Both the position numbers and the translations under genes were made by a program. Positions 27,018-36,033 of a stretch of DNA of 64,000 nucleotides are shown here, one piece after another. Each line of letters starts with the position of its first letter. Positions within the stretch are counted from its first letter, which is position 1. The notes below the pieces were generated by a model, which had not been told where the DNA came from, ran no database searches, and saw only the letters and a list, made by a program, of their open reading frames with translations. Source of the stretch: Butyrivibrio sp. AE2015 (GTDB taxonomy: Bacteria > Bacillota > Clostridia > Lachnospirales > Lachnospiraceae); assembly GCF_000420825.1 (NCBI RefSeq), contig NZ_ATVR01000020.1:1-64000 (forward strand), in the 5' to 3' direction.

Positions 27018-27106
27018 AGCTCACGTTTCTTTCTTATACTTAGTTCTGCGTATATCTGGTTATATTTAATATAGCATATCAAATTAGGAAGAAATTTCCT
27101 ATGTTA

Positions 27107-27143
27107 TAAAAAAGCTTTCGCACCAAATAATCAGTGCGAAAGC
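27107..27143 (-). terminator. Terminator of the Re-citrate synthase/IDH operon
   Basis: GCTTTCGCAC (27114-27123) and GTGCGAAAGC (27134-27143) form a perfect 10-bp stem with a 10-nt loop. The minus strand then reads TTTTTTATAAC. It lies 26 bp after the IDH stop. Confidence 0.9.
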
Positions 27144-27169
27144 CTCTCTATTATCATGATATTCAATTA

Positions 27170-28375
27170 TCAAGCCCTCTCAAATTCCTCCGCAATTGCA
27201 TCAAGGAATTCTTCGCTTCCGAGTTTTACTGGGTTTGGAAGTGATGTGATAAGTGCAAGGTCACCTGTCATGCGGCCTGACTCGATAACTGAAAGAGTTG
27301 CTCTTTCCATCTTGTCAGCCCAATCGCAAAGAGCTTTGATTCCATCAAGCTCTCCTCTCTTTCTGAGAGCTCCTGTCCAGGCAAAGATCGTTGCTACAGG
27401 GTTTGTTGATGTAGGTTCACCCTTGAGGTACTTGTAGTAGTGACGCTGCACTGTTCCGTGAGCCGCCTCATACTCATAAACACCTGTTGGTGATACAAGA
27501 ACTGATGTCATCATGGCAAGTGAACCGAATGCTGATGAAACCATATCGCTCATTACATCGCCATCATAGTTCTTGCATGCCCATATGAATCCGCCCTTTG
27601 ACTTCATAACGCGGGCTACAGCATCATCTATAAGCGTATAGAAGTATGTGATTCCTGCCTTTTCAAATTCAGCTTTGAACTCATTTTCATAGACTTCATC
27701 GAAGATTTCTCTGAATCTTCTGTCGTAAGTCTTACTGATAGTATCCTTTGTTCCAAGCCAGAGTTCCTTCTTCTCAGAAAGTGCATATTTAAAACATGCT
27801 CTTGCAAAGCTCTTGATTGATGAATCCTTATTGTGGATTCCCTGAATGATACCGGGCTCATCAAACTCATGAATAGTTTCTCTTACTTCTTTCCCGTCAG
27901 CTCCTGTAAATACAAGCTCAGCCTTTCCAGGACCTGGAACTCTTATTTCAACATTCTTATAAACATCGCCATATGCGTGACGGGCAAGAGTGATCGGCTC
28001 TACCCAGCTTCTTACGTTGGGCTCGATGCCCTTTACCATGATAGGTGTACGGAAAACTGTTCCATCAAGGATTGCCCTGATTGTTCCGTTAGGGCTCTTC
28101 CACATTTTCTTAAGATTATATTCCTTAACACGCTCGTTGTTAGGAGTAATGGTTGCGCACTTTACGGCAACTCCGTACTTAAGAGTGGCATTGGCACTGT
28201 CAACTGTGACCTGATCATCAGTTTCATCTCTGTGCTTAAGTCCAAGATCGTAATACTCACTTTTAAGGTCAATATATGGCAAGATCAGCTTATCTTTGAT
28301 CATCTGCCATAAAACTCTTGTCATCTCATCCCCATCCATCTCAACGATAGGAGTTGTCATTACAATTTTGCTCAT
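27170..28375 (-). CDS. icd: NADP-dependent isocitrate dehydrogenase (dimeric, eukaryote-like type)
   Basis: A 401-residue enzyme oxidising isocitrate to 2-oxoglutarate with NADP. The opening ([21 protein letters not shown]), substrate-binding segments ([26 protein letters not shown]) and metal-binding Asp residues match subfamily II IDH of the eukaryote-like type. ATG 28375 has AAGGAG 9 bp upstream. It is the third gene of an operon with Re-citrate synthase and a GntR regulator, so the unit makes 2-oxoglutarate for glutamate synthesis. Aconitase must be encoded elsewhere. Confidence 0.95.
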   Translation of the reverse strand: MSKIVMTTPIVEMDGDEMTRVLWQMIKDKLILPYIDLKSEYYDLGLKHRDETDDQVTVDSANATLKYGVAVKCATITPNNERVKEYNLKKMWKSPNGTIRAILDGTVFRTPIMVKGIEPNVRSWVEPITLARHAYGDVYKNVEIRVPGPGKAELVFTGADGKEVRETIHEFDEPGIIQGIHNKDSSIKSFARACFKYALSEKKELWLGTKDTISKTYDRRFREIFDEVYENEFKAEFEKAGITYFYTLIDDAVARVMKSKGGFIWACKNYDGDVMSDMVSSAFGSLAMMTSVLVSPTGVYEYEAAHGTVQRHYYKYLKGEPTSTNPVATIFAWTGALRKRGELDGIKALCDWADKMERATLSVIESGRMTGDLALITSLPNPVKLGSEEFLDAIAEEFERA

Positions 28376-28404
28376 ATCCCATTTCTCCTTCAAGTCATTA
28401 TTAT

Positions 28405-29088
28405 TTACTGTTCATAAAGCTCCAAAAGCCCCTTATCAAGCATATTTTCATAGGCATTGATCATATGCTGATTAGCAAGCTCTTCTGCCTTATCAGGGTT
28501 ATTCTCTTTAATGGCTTCCATAATAAATTTGTGCTCGACGTTTGAAACAGCACCTCTGCTGCTTGAAAGAGTCTGCTGTCTTACTCTCCAAACGTACTGA
28601 TGGTAGTCTTTTAAAAGATGCTCAAGCATCTTGGAATTACATGACTCATATAAAATATTGTGGAATCTGTTATCAAGCTCAGCCATCTGCTCCATGTGGC
28701 CTCTTGCAGCATGGAACTCTGCGAGATAGATATTCTCTTCCATCTCTTCAAGCTGCTCTTTTGTGATATTCTCACATGCCCATCTGGCACATAATCCCTC
28801 AAGTTTGGATCTTATCATATAGATATCCTGAATATCCTTTACCTTAATTCCGGTAACATAAGCTCCTCTGTTAGGGATGATCTGAATAAGCCCTTCAAGC
28901 TCAAGCTGTCTGAAAGCCTCTCTTACAGGTGTCCTGCTTACTCCAAGTTCCTGACCGATCGCAACTTCTTTAAGTTCCTCATGGTCTTTGTATTTGCCGT
29001 TTAGTATATCTTCTCTTATTCGGTGAAAAACACGTCCTCTAAGAGAATACTTGTCTGTCACTTCCTGTTTTAAGTCTTGATTTTCCAT
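28405..29088 (-). CDS. GntR-family regulator, FCD (FadR-like) subfamily
   Basis: A 227-residue repressor-type protein. The N-terminal winged helix ([12 protein letters not shown], then [22 protein letters not shown] and NRGAYV) reads DNA as a dimer. The all-helical FCD domain has the expected acidic and His positions (such as [16 protein letters not shown]) for metal-dependent ligand binding. It lies 14 bp after the citrate synthase gene and 29 bp before IDH. By context it controls its own operon through the TTGTATACAA site at its promoter, and its ligand may be a tricarboxylate or an amino acid. The ligand is inference. Confidence 0.9.
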   Translation of the reverse strand: MENQDLKQEVTDKYSLRGRVFHRIREDILNGKYKDHEELKEVAIGQELGVSRTPVREAFRQLELEGLIQIIPNRGAYVTGIKVKDIQDIYMIRSKLEGLCARWACENITKEQLEEMEENIYLAEFHAARGHMEQMAELDNRFHNILYESCNSKMLEHLLKDYHQYVWRVRQQTLSSSRGAVSNVEHKFIMEAIKENNPDKAEELANQHMINAYENMLDKGLLELYEQ

Positions 29089-29102
29089 GTCTCTCCTTTA
29101 GT

Positions 29103-30536
29103 TTATACAGCCCCTACTATCTCTCCCTCTTTAACTACGATACCTAGTTCTTTTGAAACTTTATCTATCTCACGAACAAGCTCGTTATCAGTCATAACCG
29201 TAACTCGTCCGTTTGCATACTCGTTATCAACCCACTCTTTAATTTTGGTTACAAGCGGTGATGTCTTTGAGAGGGCATGCTCCTGTCTTAATTTGTAATG
29301 GATATTTATCCAATGAGCAATGCCTGCAAGCCCTGAAGTATTGGAAACAGCGCTTACAGGAGGTCTCTTCAAGAATTTCTCAGTATCAAAAATATTATAG
29401 ATCTCTTCATTCTTGAGAAGTCCGTCAGCATGAATACCTGCCCTTGTAACATTAAAGTTCTTACCGACAAATGGAGTGTTGGCAGGAACAGTAAATCCAA
29501 TCTCTTTCTCATAGTACTCAGCAAGATCAGTGATCACTGTTGTATTCATACCATCCAAAGTGCCCTTAAGCTGGGCATATTCAAATACCATGGCCTCTAG
29601 TGGTGTGTTACCTGTTCTCTCACCAATTCCAAACAGTGATGTATTAACAGATGAACAGCCATAAAGCCATGCAGTTGTAGAGTTTGTAACTGCTTTATAA
29701 AAATCGTTATGTCCGTGCCATTCGATGAGTTCGCTGGGAACACTGGCGTTTGTATTGATCGCGTAGATGATTCCCTGAACACTTCTGGGAATAACGGCAC
29801 CTGAGAAGTTTACTCCATATCCCATAGTATCGCAAGCACGAATTTTAACCGGTATGCCGTATTCTTCCTTAAGCTTCATAAGTTCAATACAGAACGGAAC
29901 AACAAAACCATAAATATCCGCACGGGTAATGTCTTCCAAATGGCATCTCGGGCTGATACCTGCCTCCAGGCAGGAACGTATAACACTTAAGTAATGCTCA
30001 AGAGCCTGCTTTCTGGTCATTTTAAGTTTAAGGAAAATATGATAATCAGAACAAGAAACAAGGATACCAGTTTCCTTCATACCAATTTCTTTTACAAGCT
30101 TAAAATCCTCTTCGCTTGCCCTTATCCAGCTTGTTACCTCCGGGAATCTGTAGCCCCTTTCCATACATTTAAGGGCTGCATCTCTGTCGCTCTTACTATA
30201 TAAAAAGAACTCACTCTGTCTGATAAGTCCGTTTGGACCGCCAAGTTCATGGAGCATATCATATATCTTTACAATCTGTTCTGTAGTATATGGTGCTCTG
30301 GATTGCTGACCATCTCTAAAAGTTGTATCAGTTATCCATATTTCTTTTGGCATGTTGTGGGGAACAATCCTGTCGTTAAAAGGAATCTTAGGAATTTCCT
30401 CGTAAGGAAACATGTTTCTGAAGACGTTTGGTTTTTTTACATCGTCAAGAATATAAATATGCTCTTCAATCTTGAGCAGATTATTCTTGTCATTCATTGT
30501 TACGGGTCTACTTTGGAACGCTGATGTATCACTCAT
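29103..30536 (-). CDS. Re-citrate synthase (2-isopropylmalate synthase-like)
   Basis: A 477-residue HMGL-like TIM-barrel enzyme. D70TTFRDGQQ, RCHLEDITRADIYG and EWHGHNDFYKA supply metal and catalytic residues. The N-terminal extension with FPYEEIPKIPF and the variant segments match the Re-face citrate synthases described from Clostridium kluyveri rather than ordinary isopropylmalate synthase, and the LeuA regulatory domain is absent. It condenses acetyl-CoA with oxaloacetate to citrate. Adjacent IDH supports this. ATG 30536 follows AGGTGAGG by 8 bp. Homocitrate or isopropylmalate synthase activity is the less likely alternative. Confidence 0.82.
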   Translation of the reverse strand: MSDTSAFQSRPVTMNDKNNLLKIEEHIYILDDVKKPNVFRNMFPYEEIPKIPFNDRIVPHNMPKEIWITDTTFRDGQQSRAPYTTEQIVKIYDMLHELGGPNGLIRQSEFFLYSKSDRDAALKCMERGYRFPEVTSWIRASEEDFKLVKEIGMKETGILVSCSDYHIFLKLKMTRKQALEHYLSVIRSCLEAGISPRCHLEDITRADIYGFVVPFCIELMKLKEEYGIPVKIRACDTMGYGVNFSGAVIPRSVQGIIYAINTNASVPSELIEWHGHNDFYKAVTNSTTAWLYGCSSVNTSLFGIGERTGNTPLEAMVFEYAQLKGTLDGMNTTVITDLAEYYEKEIGFTVPANTPFVGKNFNVTRAGIHADGLLKNEEIYNIFDTEKFLKRPPVSAVSNTSGLAGIAHWINIHYKLRQEHALSKTSPLVTKIKEWVDNEYANGRVTVMTDNELVREIDKVSKELGIVVKEGEIVGAV

Positions 30537-30575
30537 AAAAATAACCTCACCTTCTTGCAATGTATCTCTCGTATA

Positions 30576-30587
30576 ATTGTATACAAT
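30576..30587. promoter_or_regulatory. Palindrome ATTGTATACAAT, likely GntR operator
   Basis: A perfect 12-bp palindrome overlaps the last bases of the -10 box and the start region of the operon promoter. TTGTATACAA fits the TNGTNNNACNA-type sites of FCD-GntR regulators, and such a regulator is the second gene of this operon. Confidence 0.6.
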
Positions 30588-30615
30588 CATACTATCCTTT
30601 ATACATTGCTGTCAA
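30586..30615 (-). promoter_or_regulatory. Promoter of the Re-citrate synthase operon
   Basis: On the minus strand, TTGACA (30610-30615) is followed after 18 bp by TATGAT (30586-30591). The -35 box is a perfect consensus. The start codon is about 50 bp downstream. Confidence 0.65.
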
Positions 30616-30629
30616 GGCAAGGTTCTTTC

Positions 30630-32576
30630 TTAAAAACTGCTCTTTCTGTTAAAAAACTTCTTTATTTCTTCTATAGGAGTCGGCTTGGCATAAAGATATC
30701 CCTGAATATAGTCAAATCCACGGTCTACACTGTACTGTTTCTGGGATTCATCCTCTACTCCTTCGATAAGTGTTATAAAGCCGTTCTTTTTGAAAACTTC
30801 TATCATGTAGCTGAGGATGTCGTTCATCCTGTCATCGTGAAGAGATTTATAAAGAAGTGTCTTATCAAATTTAATGGTCTTGAAAGGACAATTCATAACC
30901 CTTTCAAGTGATGAATATCCAGTGCCAAAGTCATCCAGATAAAACTGTATTCCCTCCGCAGAAAGAACTTCCATGTTTTTATTGGCGCTGTCATAGTTTT
31001 CAAACATAGCTGTTTCAGTCACTTCAAGTCTGATCTTGGATGCGTCAATGTCATATTTCTCGATGATCTCCATAAAATCTCTGTTGAGATTTTCCATAGA
31101 AAGCTCTTTTGCCGAGCAGTTAATGGATATGGCATCGAAATCATAGTATTCGTCAAAAGAACTTATGGCTCTGCAGACCTTATTAAGGATTATGCAGGTG
31201 AGCATGTGTATTGAGCCGCTGCTTTCAGCGATAGGTATAAATACCTCCGGAGAAATAAGCTTATCACCGACTTTAAGTCTCATGAGCGCTTCTGCTGATT
31301 TAAAGCTGCCGGTTTCCACGCTGTAGATAGGCTGCGCATATACCACGACTCTCTCATCATCAAGGTTCTCTCTTAGCCTTATATCCCTGATAACAGAAGA
31401 TATCTCATAGTGCTCGCTAAAGCCTTTATAATCGCTTTCCTTTGTAATATAGAACTGACTGCTATTTTGGTCTACTAATCTTTTGCTTATGAATTCAAAG
31501 AACTGACGCACCTTCAAAATAGTGTCTGTCTCCGGCCTAAGTTCTCCTGCAATGATCGTGTAATTAAATGGAACATCAAGATCAACTCTGCTCTTGTCAA
31601 AGATACCTCTTATCTCCTGAATGATCTGCTTGGCTTTCTCCGGATCATTCTCCTCAAGAGTATTGACAAATTTATTATCAGACATTTTATAAAGCCTTAA
31701 AGAAGGACTTAAATTCTCAAGATTTCTGCAAATGCTGATACCATAGTACAAAGAATCAATATCTTTTTTTATAAAGTTCTCAATATCCAAAGTCTTAAGG
31801 ATAACGTACACTACCCAGATTTTCTTTTTGCCCATATTCTTCATAAGATAAGCATCAAGCGCATAGATACTCTGAGTTCCTGAAAGCTCATCATACGGGA
31901 CATTATGGAACAGCAAGAATCCAATCATGAAAATAGGAACATAAGTGGTGGCTGAAAAAATATAATGGGCCTTAACTACATATATCATCTGACCGATCAG
32001 GACAACAAGGCTTGCGGGAACAAAAAGACATACTGCATGCCATGTGATCCTGCTTATCTCTCGCCTGTTCAGGGCACTGGCTATAAAACATACAACAGCG
32101 CAGACAATACCCGCTGAAATGTAGTATCTGGTGAAATGTCTGATATCAATGCCGTCTAATGTAAATGTGTAGAGGCCACTGGCAGCTATCTCAATAATAA
32201 TTCCAATGACGTAGATAATTGACAGAACAGCGTACATCAAAATAAACTCTTTTCGCTGATTGCGTCTCACCACCGACATCATATTTACGTAGGAAAAAAT
32301 GCAGTAAAGAATTCCATTATAAACCAGTAAAAAAGAAATCAGCTGTATTCCGAATAGGTTTTTGTTGTAGTACTGATCGGGATGATTGGCTACTTTGAGA
32401 ATAGAAATCTGAAAAAGAATGGCAACTATCGAAAGAATGGTGCCATTAAAAATATACTTAAAAAGAAGAGTCTTTTTAGGTCTTACATATAACATCACAA
32501 ATAGCAGGAGCCCTGAAAGAAGGAGTCCTGCTATTTCACCTATGTAGTTATACTCTACAAATGATTCAATATACAT
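30630..32576 (-). CDS. Membrane EAL-domain c-di-GMP phosphodiesterase
   Basis: A 648-residue protein with about eight hydrophobic helices (residues about 10-240), a degenerate central region of about 130 residues with no GGDEF motif, and a full EAL domain (about 385-645). EALMR, NCSAKELS, EVTETA, DDFGTGYSS, KFDKTL and EGVED give all metal and catalytic residues, so it should hydrolyse cyclic di-GMP to pGpG. No convincing ribosome binding site precedes ATG 32576, so a slightly different start is possible. It follows the sugar ABC operon by 48 bp and could receive readthrough. Confidence 0.87.
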   Translation of the reverse strand: MYIESFVEYNYIGEIAGLLLSGLLLFVMLYVRPKKTLLFKYIFNGTILSIVAILFQISILKVANHPDQYYNKNLFGIQLISFLLVYNGILYCIFSYVNMMSVVRRNQRKEFILMYAVLSIIYVIGIIIEIAASGLYTFTLDGIDIRHFTRYYISAGIVCAVVCFIASALNRREISRITWHAVCLFVPASLVVLIGQMIYVVKAHYIFSATTYVPIFMIGFLLFHNVPYDELSGTQSIYALDAYLMKNMGKKKIWVVYVILKTLDIENFIKKDIDSLYYGISICRNLENLSPSLRLYKMSDNKFVNTLEENDPEKAKQIIQEIRGIFDKSRVDLDVPFNYTIIAGELRPETDTILKVRQFFEFISKRLVDQNSSQFYITKESDYKGFSEHYEISSVIRDIRLRENLDDERVVVYAQPIYSVETGSFKSAEALMRLKVGDKLISPEVFIPIAESSGSIHMLTCIILNKVCRAISSFDEYYDFDAISINCSAKELSMENLNRDFMEIIEKYDIDASKIRLEVTETAMFENYDSANKNMEVLSAEGIQFYLDDFGTGYSSLERVMNCPFKTIKFDKTLLYKSLHDDRMNDILSYMIEVFKKNGFITLIEGVEDESQKQYSVDRGFDYIQGYLYAKPTPIEEIKKFFNRKSSF

Positions 32577-32624
32577 ATATTAATAGTAACACAAACTAAA
32601 GGATATTGGTAAAAAATAATTAAA

Positions 32625-33461
32625 TTATCCTTTAACTGAACCTGTAGTGATTCCGGCAACAAAGTATTTCTGAAGCGAAATGAACACAATAAATACAGGT
32701 ATAAGCGAAAGAACTGAAGCTGCCATGATTAGTCCATACTCAGCTGAGTACTGTGAAATAAACATTTTCAGTCCGATCTGAAGTGTTTTCTTGGACTCAG
32801 TTGTCAAATAAATGAGAGGTCCAAGGAAGTCATTCCAGGTATTAACAAAAGTAAAAATGATAAGTGTTGAAAGTGCAGGCTTTGAAAGAGGAAGCATGAT
32901 TTTGGCGTATATGCCATACTCTGTCATTCCATCGATCCTGGCTGCTTCGCAAAGAGAATCAGGGATTCCCTCATAGAACTGTCTCATCATAAATACTCCA
33001 AATGCAGAAAAGGCCTGAAGTATGATAATTGCAAGGTGGGTATCCGCAAGTCCAAGGCTTCTCATGAACATGAACTGAGGAACCATGTATACCTGCCAAG
33101 GCACAGCGATTGTAGCTACATATGCAAGGAACAGCACGTTGCGGCCCTTGAACTCAAGTTTTGCAAAAGCATATGCTGCAAAGCTTGAGGTAAGAAGCTG
33201 AAGGAAAGTAACTATTAGCGTCAGCTTTGCTGTGTTAAGCGTAAACTTTGCAAGAGGTATCTTTGTCCAGATATCAAGGTAGTTCTGCCATCTTGGCTCC
33301 TTTGGAATCCACTCAAAAGGTATTACAAAAACGTCTTTGTTAAACTTAAGTGATGCTGATAACATCCATACGAAAGGCACTAACATTAAAAGTGCCAGGA
33401 GGATTAGCAGCACATAGACAATTGTCTGTCCGATAATTCTGTTTCTTCTTTTGCTTTTCAC
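32625..33461 (-). CDS. Sugar ABC transporter permease, MalG type
   Basis: A 278-residue inner-membrane permease with six helices and the EAA loop (CEAARIDGMTEYGIYAKIMLPLSKPALSTL in short pieces) that docks to an ATPase. It belongs to the CUT1 family importing oligosaccharides. It starts at GTG 33461 with GGGAGG 9 bp upstream and lies 17 bp after the MalF-type partner. No ATPase is encoded in the operon, so a shared MsmK-like ATPase elsewhere must energise it. Confidence 0.94.
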   Translation of the reverse strand: MKSKRRNRIIGQTIVYVLLILLALLMLVPFVWMLSASLKFNKDVFVIPFEWIPKEPRWQNYLDIWTKIPLAKFTLNTAKLTLIVTFLQLLTSSFAAYAFAKLEFKGRNVLFLAYVATIAVPWQVYMVPQFMFMRSLGLADTHLAIIILQAFSAFGVFMMRQFYEGIPDSLCEAARIDGMTEYGIYAKIMLPLSKPALSTLIIFTFVNTWNDFLGPLIYLTTESKKTLQIGLKMFISQYSAEYGLIMAASVLSLIPVFIVFISLQKYFVAGITTGSVKG

Positions 33462-33478
33462 TTTTTCTATCCTCCCGA

Positions 33479-34402
33479 TCAGTCATTAGCATAGTTCTTT
33501 TCACCCTTAAACTGGATAAGGGTAACAACGAGAACTATTGCAAAAAGAACCAGTGCTGATGCCGATGCTTTTCCAAGCTTCCAGTTTCTGAAAGCCTCTT
33601 CGTAGATATAGTAAACAAGTACCATTGCGCTCTTATTTACTACACCGTTAGAACCACCAGCCAACATGTATACGATGTCATAAACCTTAAAGCAGTTGAT
33701 CGTCAGCATGATAGTCACAAAGAATGTTGTTGGTTTAAGCTGAGGAACAGTGATATGTCTGAATTTCTGCCAGGCATTGGCTCCGTCAAGTGAAGCTGCC
33801 TCATAGAGATCCTCACTGATGCCCTGTAATCCGGCAAGATAGATTACCATATAATATCCCATGTTTTTCCATACGGAGAACATGATAATAGTCAACATTA
33901 CAGTACTTGAAGATGCTGCCCATTTTGAAGGTGCAACATGAAGTACATTCATAAGGAACTGGTTAACAATTCCACCTTTTGCTGGTGTAAAGAGCATATT
34001 CCATACTGCTGCTACTGCAACCAGTGATGCTACATAAGGGAAGAATGTAACTGTTCTAAAGAAATTTCTTCCTTTTATTTTCTGATTCAATAAAATCGCA
34101 AGTCCAAGTGCTATCACAAGAGTGATCGGCACAGTAAACAGGCTGTAGATAATTGTATTTTTTAGTGATGCAATGAATCTGTCATCCTTAAAGATCTCTA
34201 CGAAATTCGAAAGACCTATGAATTTCATCTCATTACTTCCATCCCATTCAGCAAATGACATGAGAAGTGCAAGTACTATTGGTCCCAATGTAAATATTGC
34301 AAAACCTAGAAAGTTTGGAGCGATGAAGGAATATGCTACAAGATTCCTTCTGCGCTGTCTTTTTTTCATATTTTTTTCCATAGCGGATAGCTGTGCTGCC
34401 AT
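33479..34402 (-). CDS. Sugar ABC transporter permease, MalF type
   Basis: A 307-residue CUT1 permease with a basic cytoplasmic head (KKRQRRRN), six helices and the EAA motif (YEAASLDGANAWQKFRHITVPQL). It pairs with the MalG-type protein to form the membrane channel. GAGG lies 8 bp before ATG 34402. A 10-bp stem-loop with a U-tract between this gene and the binding-protein gene may lower its expression relative to the binding protein. Confidence 0.94.
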   Translation of the reverse strand: MAAQLSAMEKNMKKRQRRRNLVAYSFIAPNFLGFAIFTLGPIVLALLMSFAEWDGSNEMKFIGLSNFVEIFKDDRFIASLKNTIIYSLFTVPITLVIALGLAILLNQKIKGRNFFRTVTFFPYVASLVAVAAVWNMLFTPAKGGIVNQFLMNVLHVAPSKWAASSSTVMLTIIMFSVWKNMGYYMVIYLAGLQGISEDLYEAASLDGANAWQKFRHITVPQLKPTTFFVTIMLTINCFKVYDIVYMLAGGSNGVVNKSAMVLVYYIYEEAFRNWKLGKASASALVLFAIVLVVTLIQFKGEKNYAND

Positions 34403-34416
34403 GTCTTTTTCCTCTT

Positions 34417-34458
34417 AAAAAGGCACTTGAACTCAAGCTGCCTTGAAATTCAAGTGCC
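34417..34458 (-). terminator. Stem-loop between binding protein and permease genes (partial terminator)
   Basis: GGCACTTGAA (34422-34431) and TTCAAGTGCC (34449-34458) form a perfect 10-bp stem. On the minus strand it is followed by TTTTTAAG and then directly by the permease ribosome binding site. This is the usual place for attenuation or mRNA stabilisation that keeps binding-protein levels high. Confidence 0.7.
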
Positions 34459-34481
34459 GGTTATTTTTATCTAGCTAATAA

Positions 34482-35855
34482 TTACTTTCCGATGATTGCA
34501 GAAACGCCTTCGTTCATAGCTGCGATAGCATCATCTACGCTTACTTCTTCATTCATGATAAGATCATGCTGTTCATTAAGAACTGTCTCAATCTCAGAAG
34601 ACTTGTCATTTGCAGGCATCTCAAGATATGTGTGGCTTGGTACAAGAGCTTCCTTTGAAGCTTCATCTGTTGGGAAACCATCCATTGAAGCGATAAGATC
34701 AACGATCTTGTCGTTTGTCATAGCTGGGATGTTACCTGTTGAAGCCATAACTTCTGCACCCTTCTCACCACTTACGAACTTAACGAATTCCCAAGCCATA
34801 TCCTTGTTAGGAGCTGATGTAGGAATTGCAAGAGCTGTGATTGTTGAAAGAGTTGAGCCAGGCTCTACACCTTCTGCGTGAGGATACTTAACCATACCCC
34901 AGTTAGTGCAATCTGTGTACTCACCATCTTTGATCTTCTGGATAAGTGTTGCGATGAACCATGTACCCATGTTCATTGTTGCTACGTTACCCTGAGCAAA
35001 TGCTGCTGAATAGTGAAGTCCCTGTGTCTTAAGTGTTGCATAATCCATGCAGACACCATCTTTCTGCTGTGCAAGAACCATCTCGTAGTAAGGCTTTGTG
35101 AACTCATAGTTGCCATCAACGATTGTGTTCTTTCCATCAAGAATACCATCAAGCTGGATTGTTGATCTCCATGTGTGGTAGTGAGAACCATAAACCTCAG
35201 CGCCAGGAGTTGTATCTGTTACGCTTCTTGCAAGCTTGTCATACTCTTCCCAAGTCATATCGTTTGTAGGATATGCAACGCCTGCTTTATCAAAGATATC
35301 CTTGTTGTAGTAAAGAACCCAGATATCTGAACGGAAAGGAAGTTCATAAAGATTTCCGTCGATTGTTACCTGATCTGTAACGCCGTTGTAAAGTGAAAGG
35401 TCAACGCCATCCTTTGAGATAAGATCTCCTAAAGGCTCAAGAACGCCCTTGTTAACAAGTGATACGTAACCTGGAACATCCTTAACTGTTACTACGTCAA
35501 AATCCGAACCAGCACCTGAAAGCTGTGTTCCAAGAACTGTGCTGTAATCTGTAGATCCAAGGTCTACCATCTCAACTGTTACATTTGGATGCTCAGCTGT
35601 GAAAGCATCGATAAGTGGCTGATAGTAAACTGTGCTTGATACATCCCAAAGTGCCCACTTAAGTGTTACAGGCTCATCAGATGTAGCCTCTGCTGTTTCT
35701 GTAGTTGCTTCCGCAGCAGGTGCCTCTGTTGCTGCCGGTGTTTCTTCCTTTGCAGGTGCCTCAGCTTCAGGTGCCTGTGAAGCACTTCCGCATCCAACGA
35801 TGCTTGCTGCGATCATTGAAACTGCAAGTAAAGAACTGATAATTCTCTTTTTCAT
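34482..35855 (-). CDS. Extracellular sugar-binding lipoprotein of an ABC importer
   Basis: A 457-residue solute-binding protein (family 1, CUT1). The N-terminus is a lipoprotein signal (KKRIISSLLAVSMIAASIVGC; lipobox Cys at residue 22), followed by an Ala/Glu/Pro/Thr-rich linker (about 23-65) and the two-lobed binding domain (VTLKWALWD onward). It captures an oligosaccharide outside the cell; the ligand is not readable, though nearby GH29 and pectin-related enzymes in the window suggest plant glycans. GGGAGG is 6 bp before the ATG. It is the first gene of the operon, divergent from YesM/YesN regulators. Confidence 0.93.
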   Translation of the reverse strand: MKKRIISSLLAVSMIAASIVGCGSASQAPEAEAPAKEETPAATEAPAAEATTETAEATSDEPVTLKWALWDVSSTVYYQPLIDAFTAEHPNVTVEMVDLGSTDYSTVLGTQLSGAGSDFDVVTVKDVPGYVSLVNKGVLEPLGDLISKDGVDLSLYNGVTDQVTIDGNLYELPFRSDIWVLYYNKDIFDKAGVAYPTNDMTWEEYDKLARSVTDTTPGAEVYGSHYHTWRSTIQLDGILDGKNTIVDGNYEFTKPYYEMVLAQQKDGVCMDYATLKTQGLHYSAAFAQGNVATMNMGTWFIATLIQKIKDGEYTDCTNWGMVKYPHAEGVEPGSTLSTITALAIPTSAPNKDMAWEFVKFVSGEKGAEVMASTGNIPAMTNDKIVDLIASMDGFPTDEASKEALVPSHTYLEMPANDKSSEIETVLNEQHDLIMNEEVSVDDAIAAMNEGVSAIIGK

Positions 35856-35912
35856 TTTTTGCCTCCCTTTTAATAATTGCTACCCCATTGGCAGTTTTTT
35901 GTTTCTATAGAA

Positions 35913-35941
35913 ATTGTAGCAAAGCCTCTTATTTCCAAGAA
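35913..35941 (-). promoter_or_regulatory. Promoter of the sugar ABC operon
   Basis: TTCTTG (35936-35941) is followed after 17 bp by TACAAT (35913-35918) on the minus strand. The -35 box is poor, as expected for an activated promoter, and overlaps the palindrome at 35937-35952. Confidence 0.5.
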
Positions 35942-35952
35942 TGTACATTCTT
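35937..35952. promoter_or_regulatory. Perfect 16-bp palindrome AAGAATGTACATTCTT
   Basis: It lies over the -35 box of the ABC promoter and about 20 bp from the divergent kinase promoter. It is a candidate operator for a dimer. The adjacent AraC-type response regulator would more often use direct repeats, so the binder is open. Confidence 0.5.
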
Positions 35953-35961
35953 TAACATTTA

Positions 35962-35990
35962 TTGGTAAAAAAATGCAATTTTTTTATATA
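35962..35990 (+). promoter_or_regulatory. Possible promoter of the YesM/YesN operon
   Basis: TTGGTA (35962-35967), 17 bp, TATATA (35985-35990). It lies within an inverted repeat of AATGCAATTTT (35972-35982) and AAAATTGTATT (35990-36000), which matches at 10 of 11 positions. Confidence 0.35.
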
Positions 35991-36033
35991 AAATTGTATT
36001 TTCTTTATTTTTCCTCTGCTCTAATATATATCT

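Noticed and set aside
32598-32633. Terminator between the sugar ABC operon and the EAL gene
   Set aside because: An 8-bp AAAGGATA/TATCCTTT stem exists, but its loop is 20 nt and there is no U-tract, so I did not list it.
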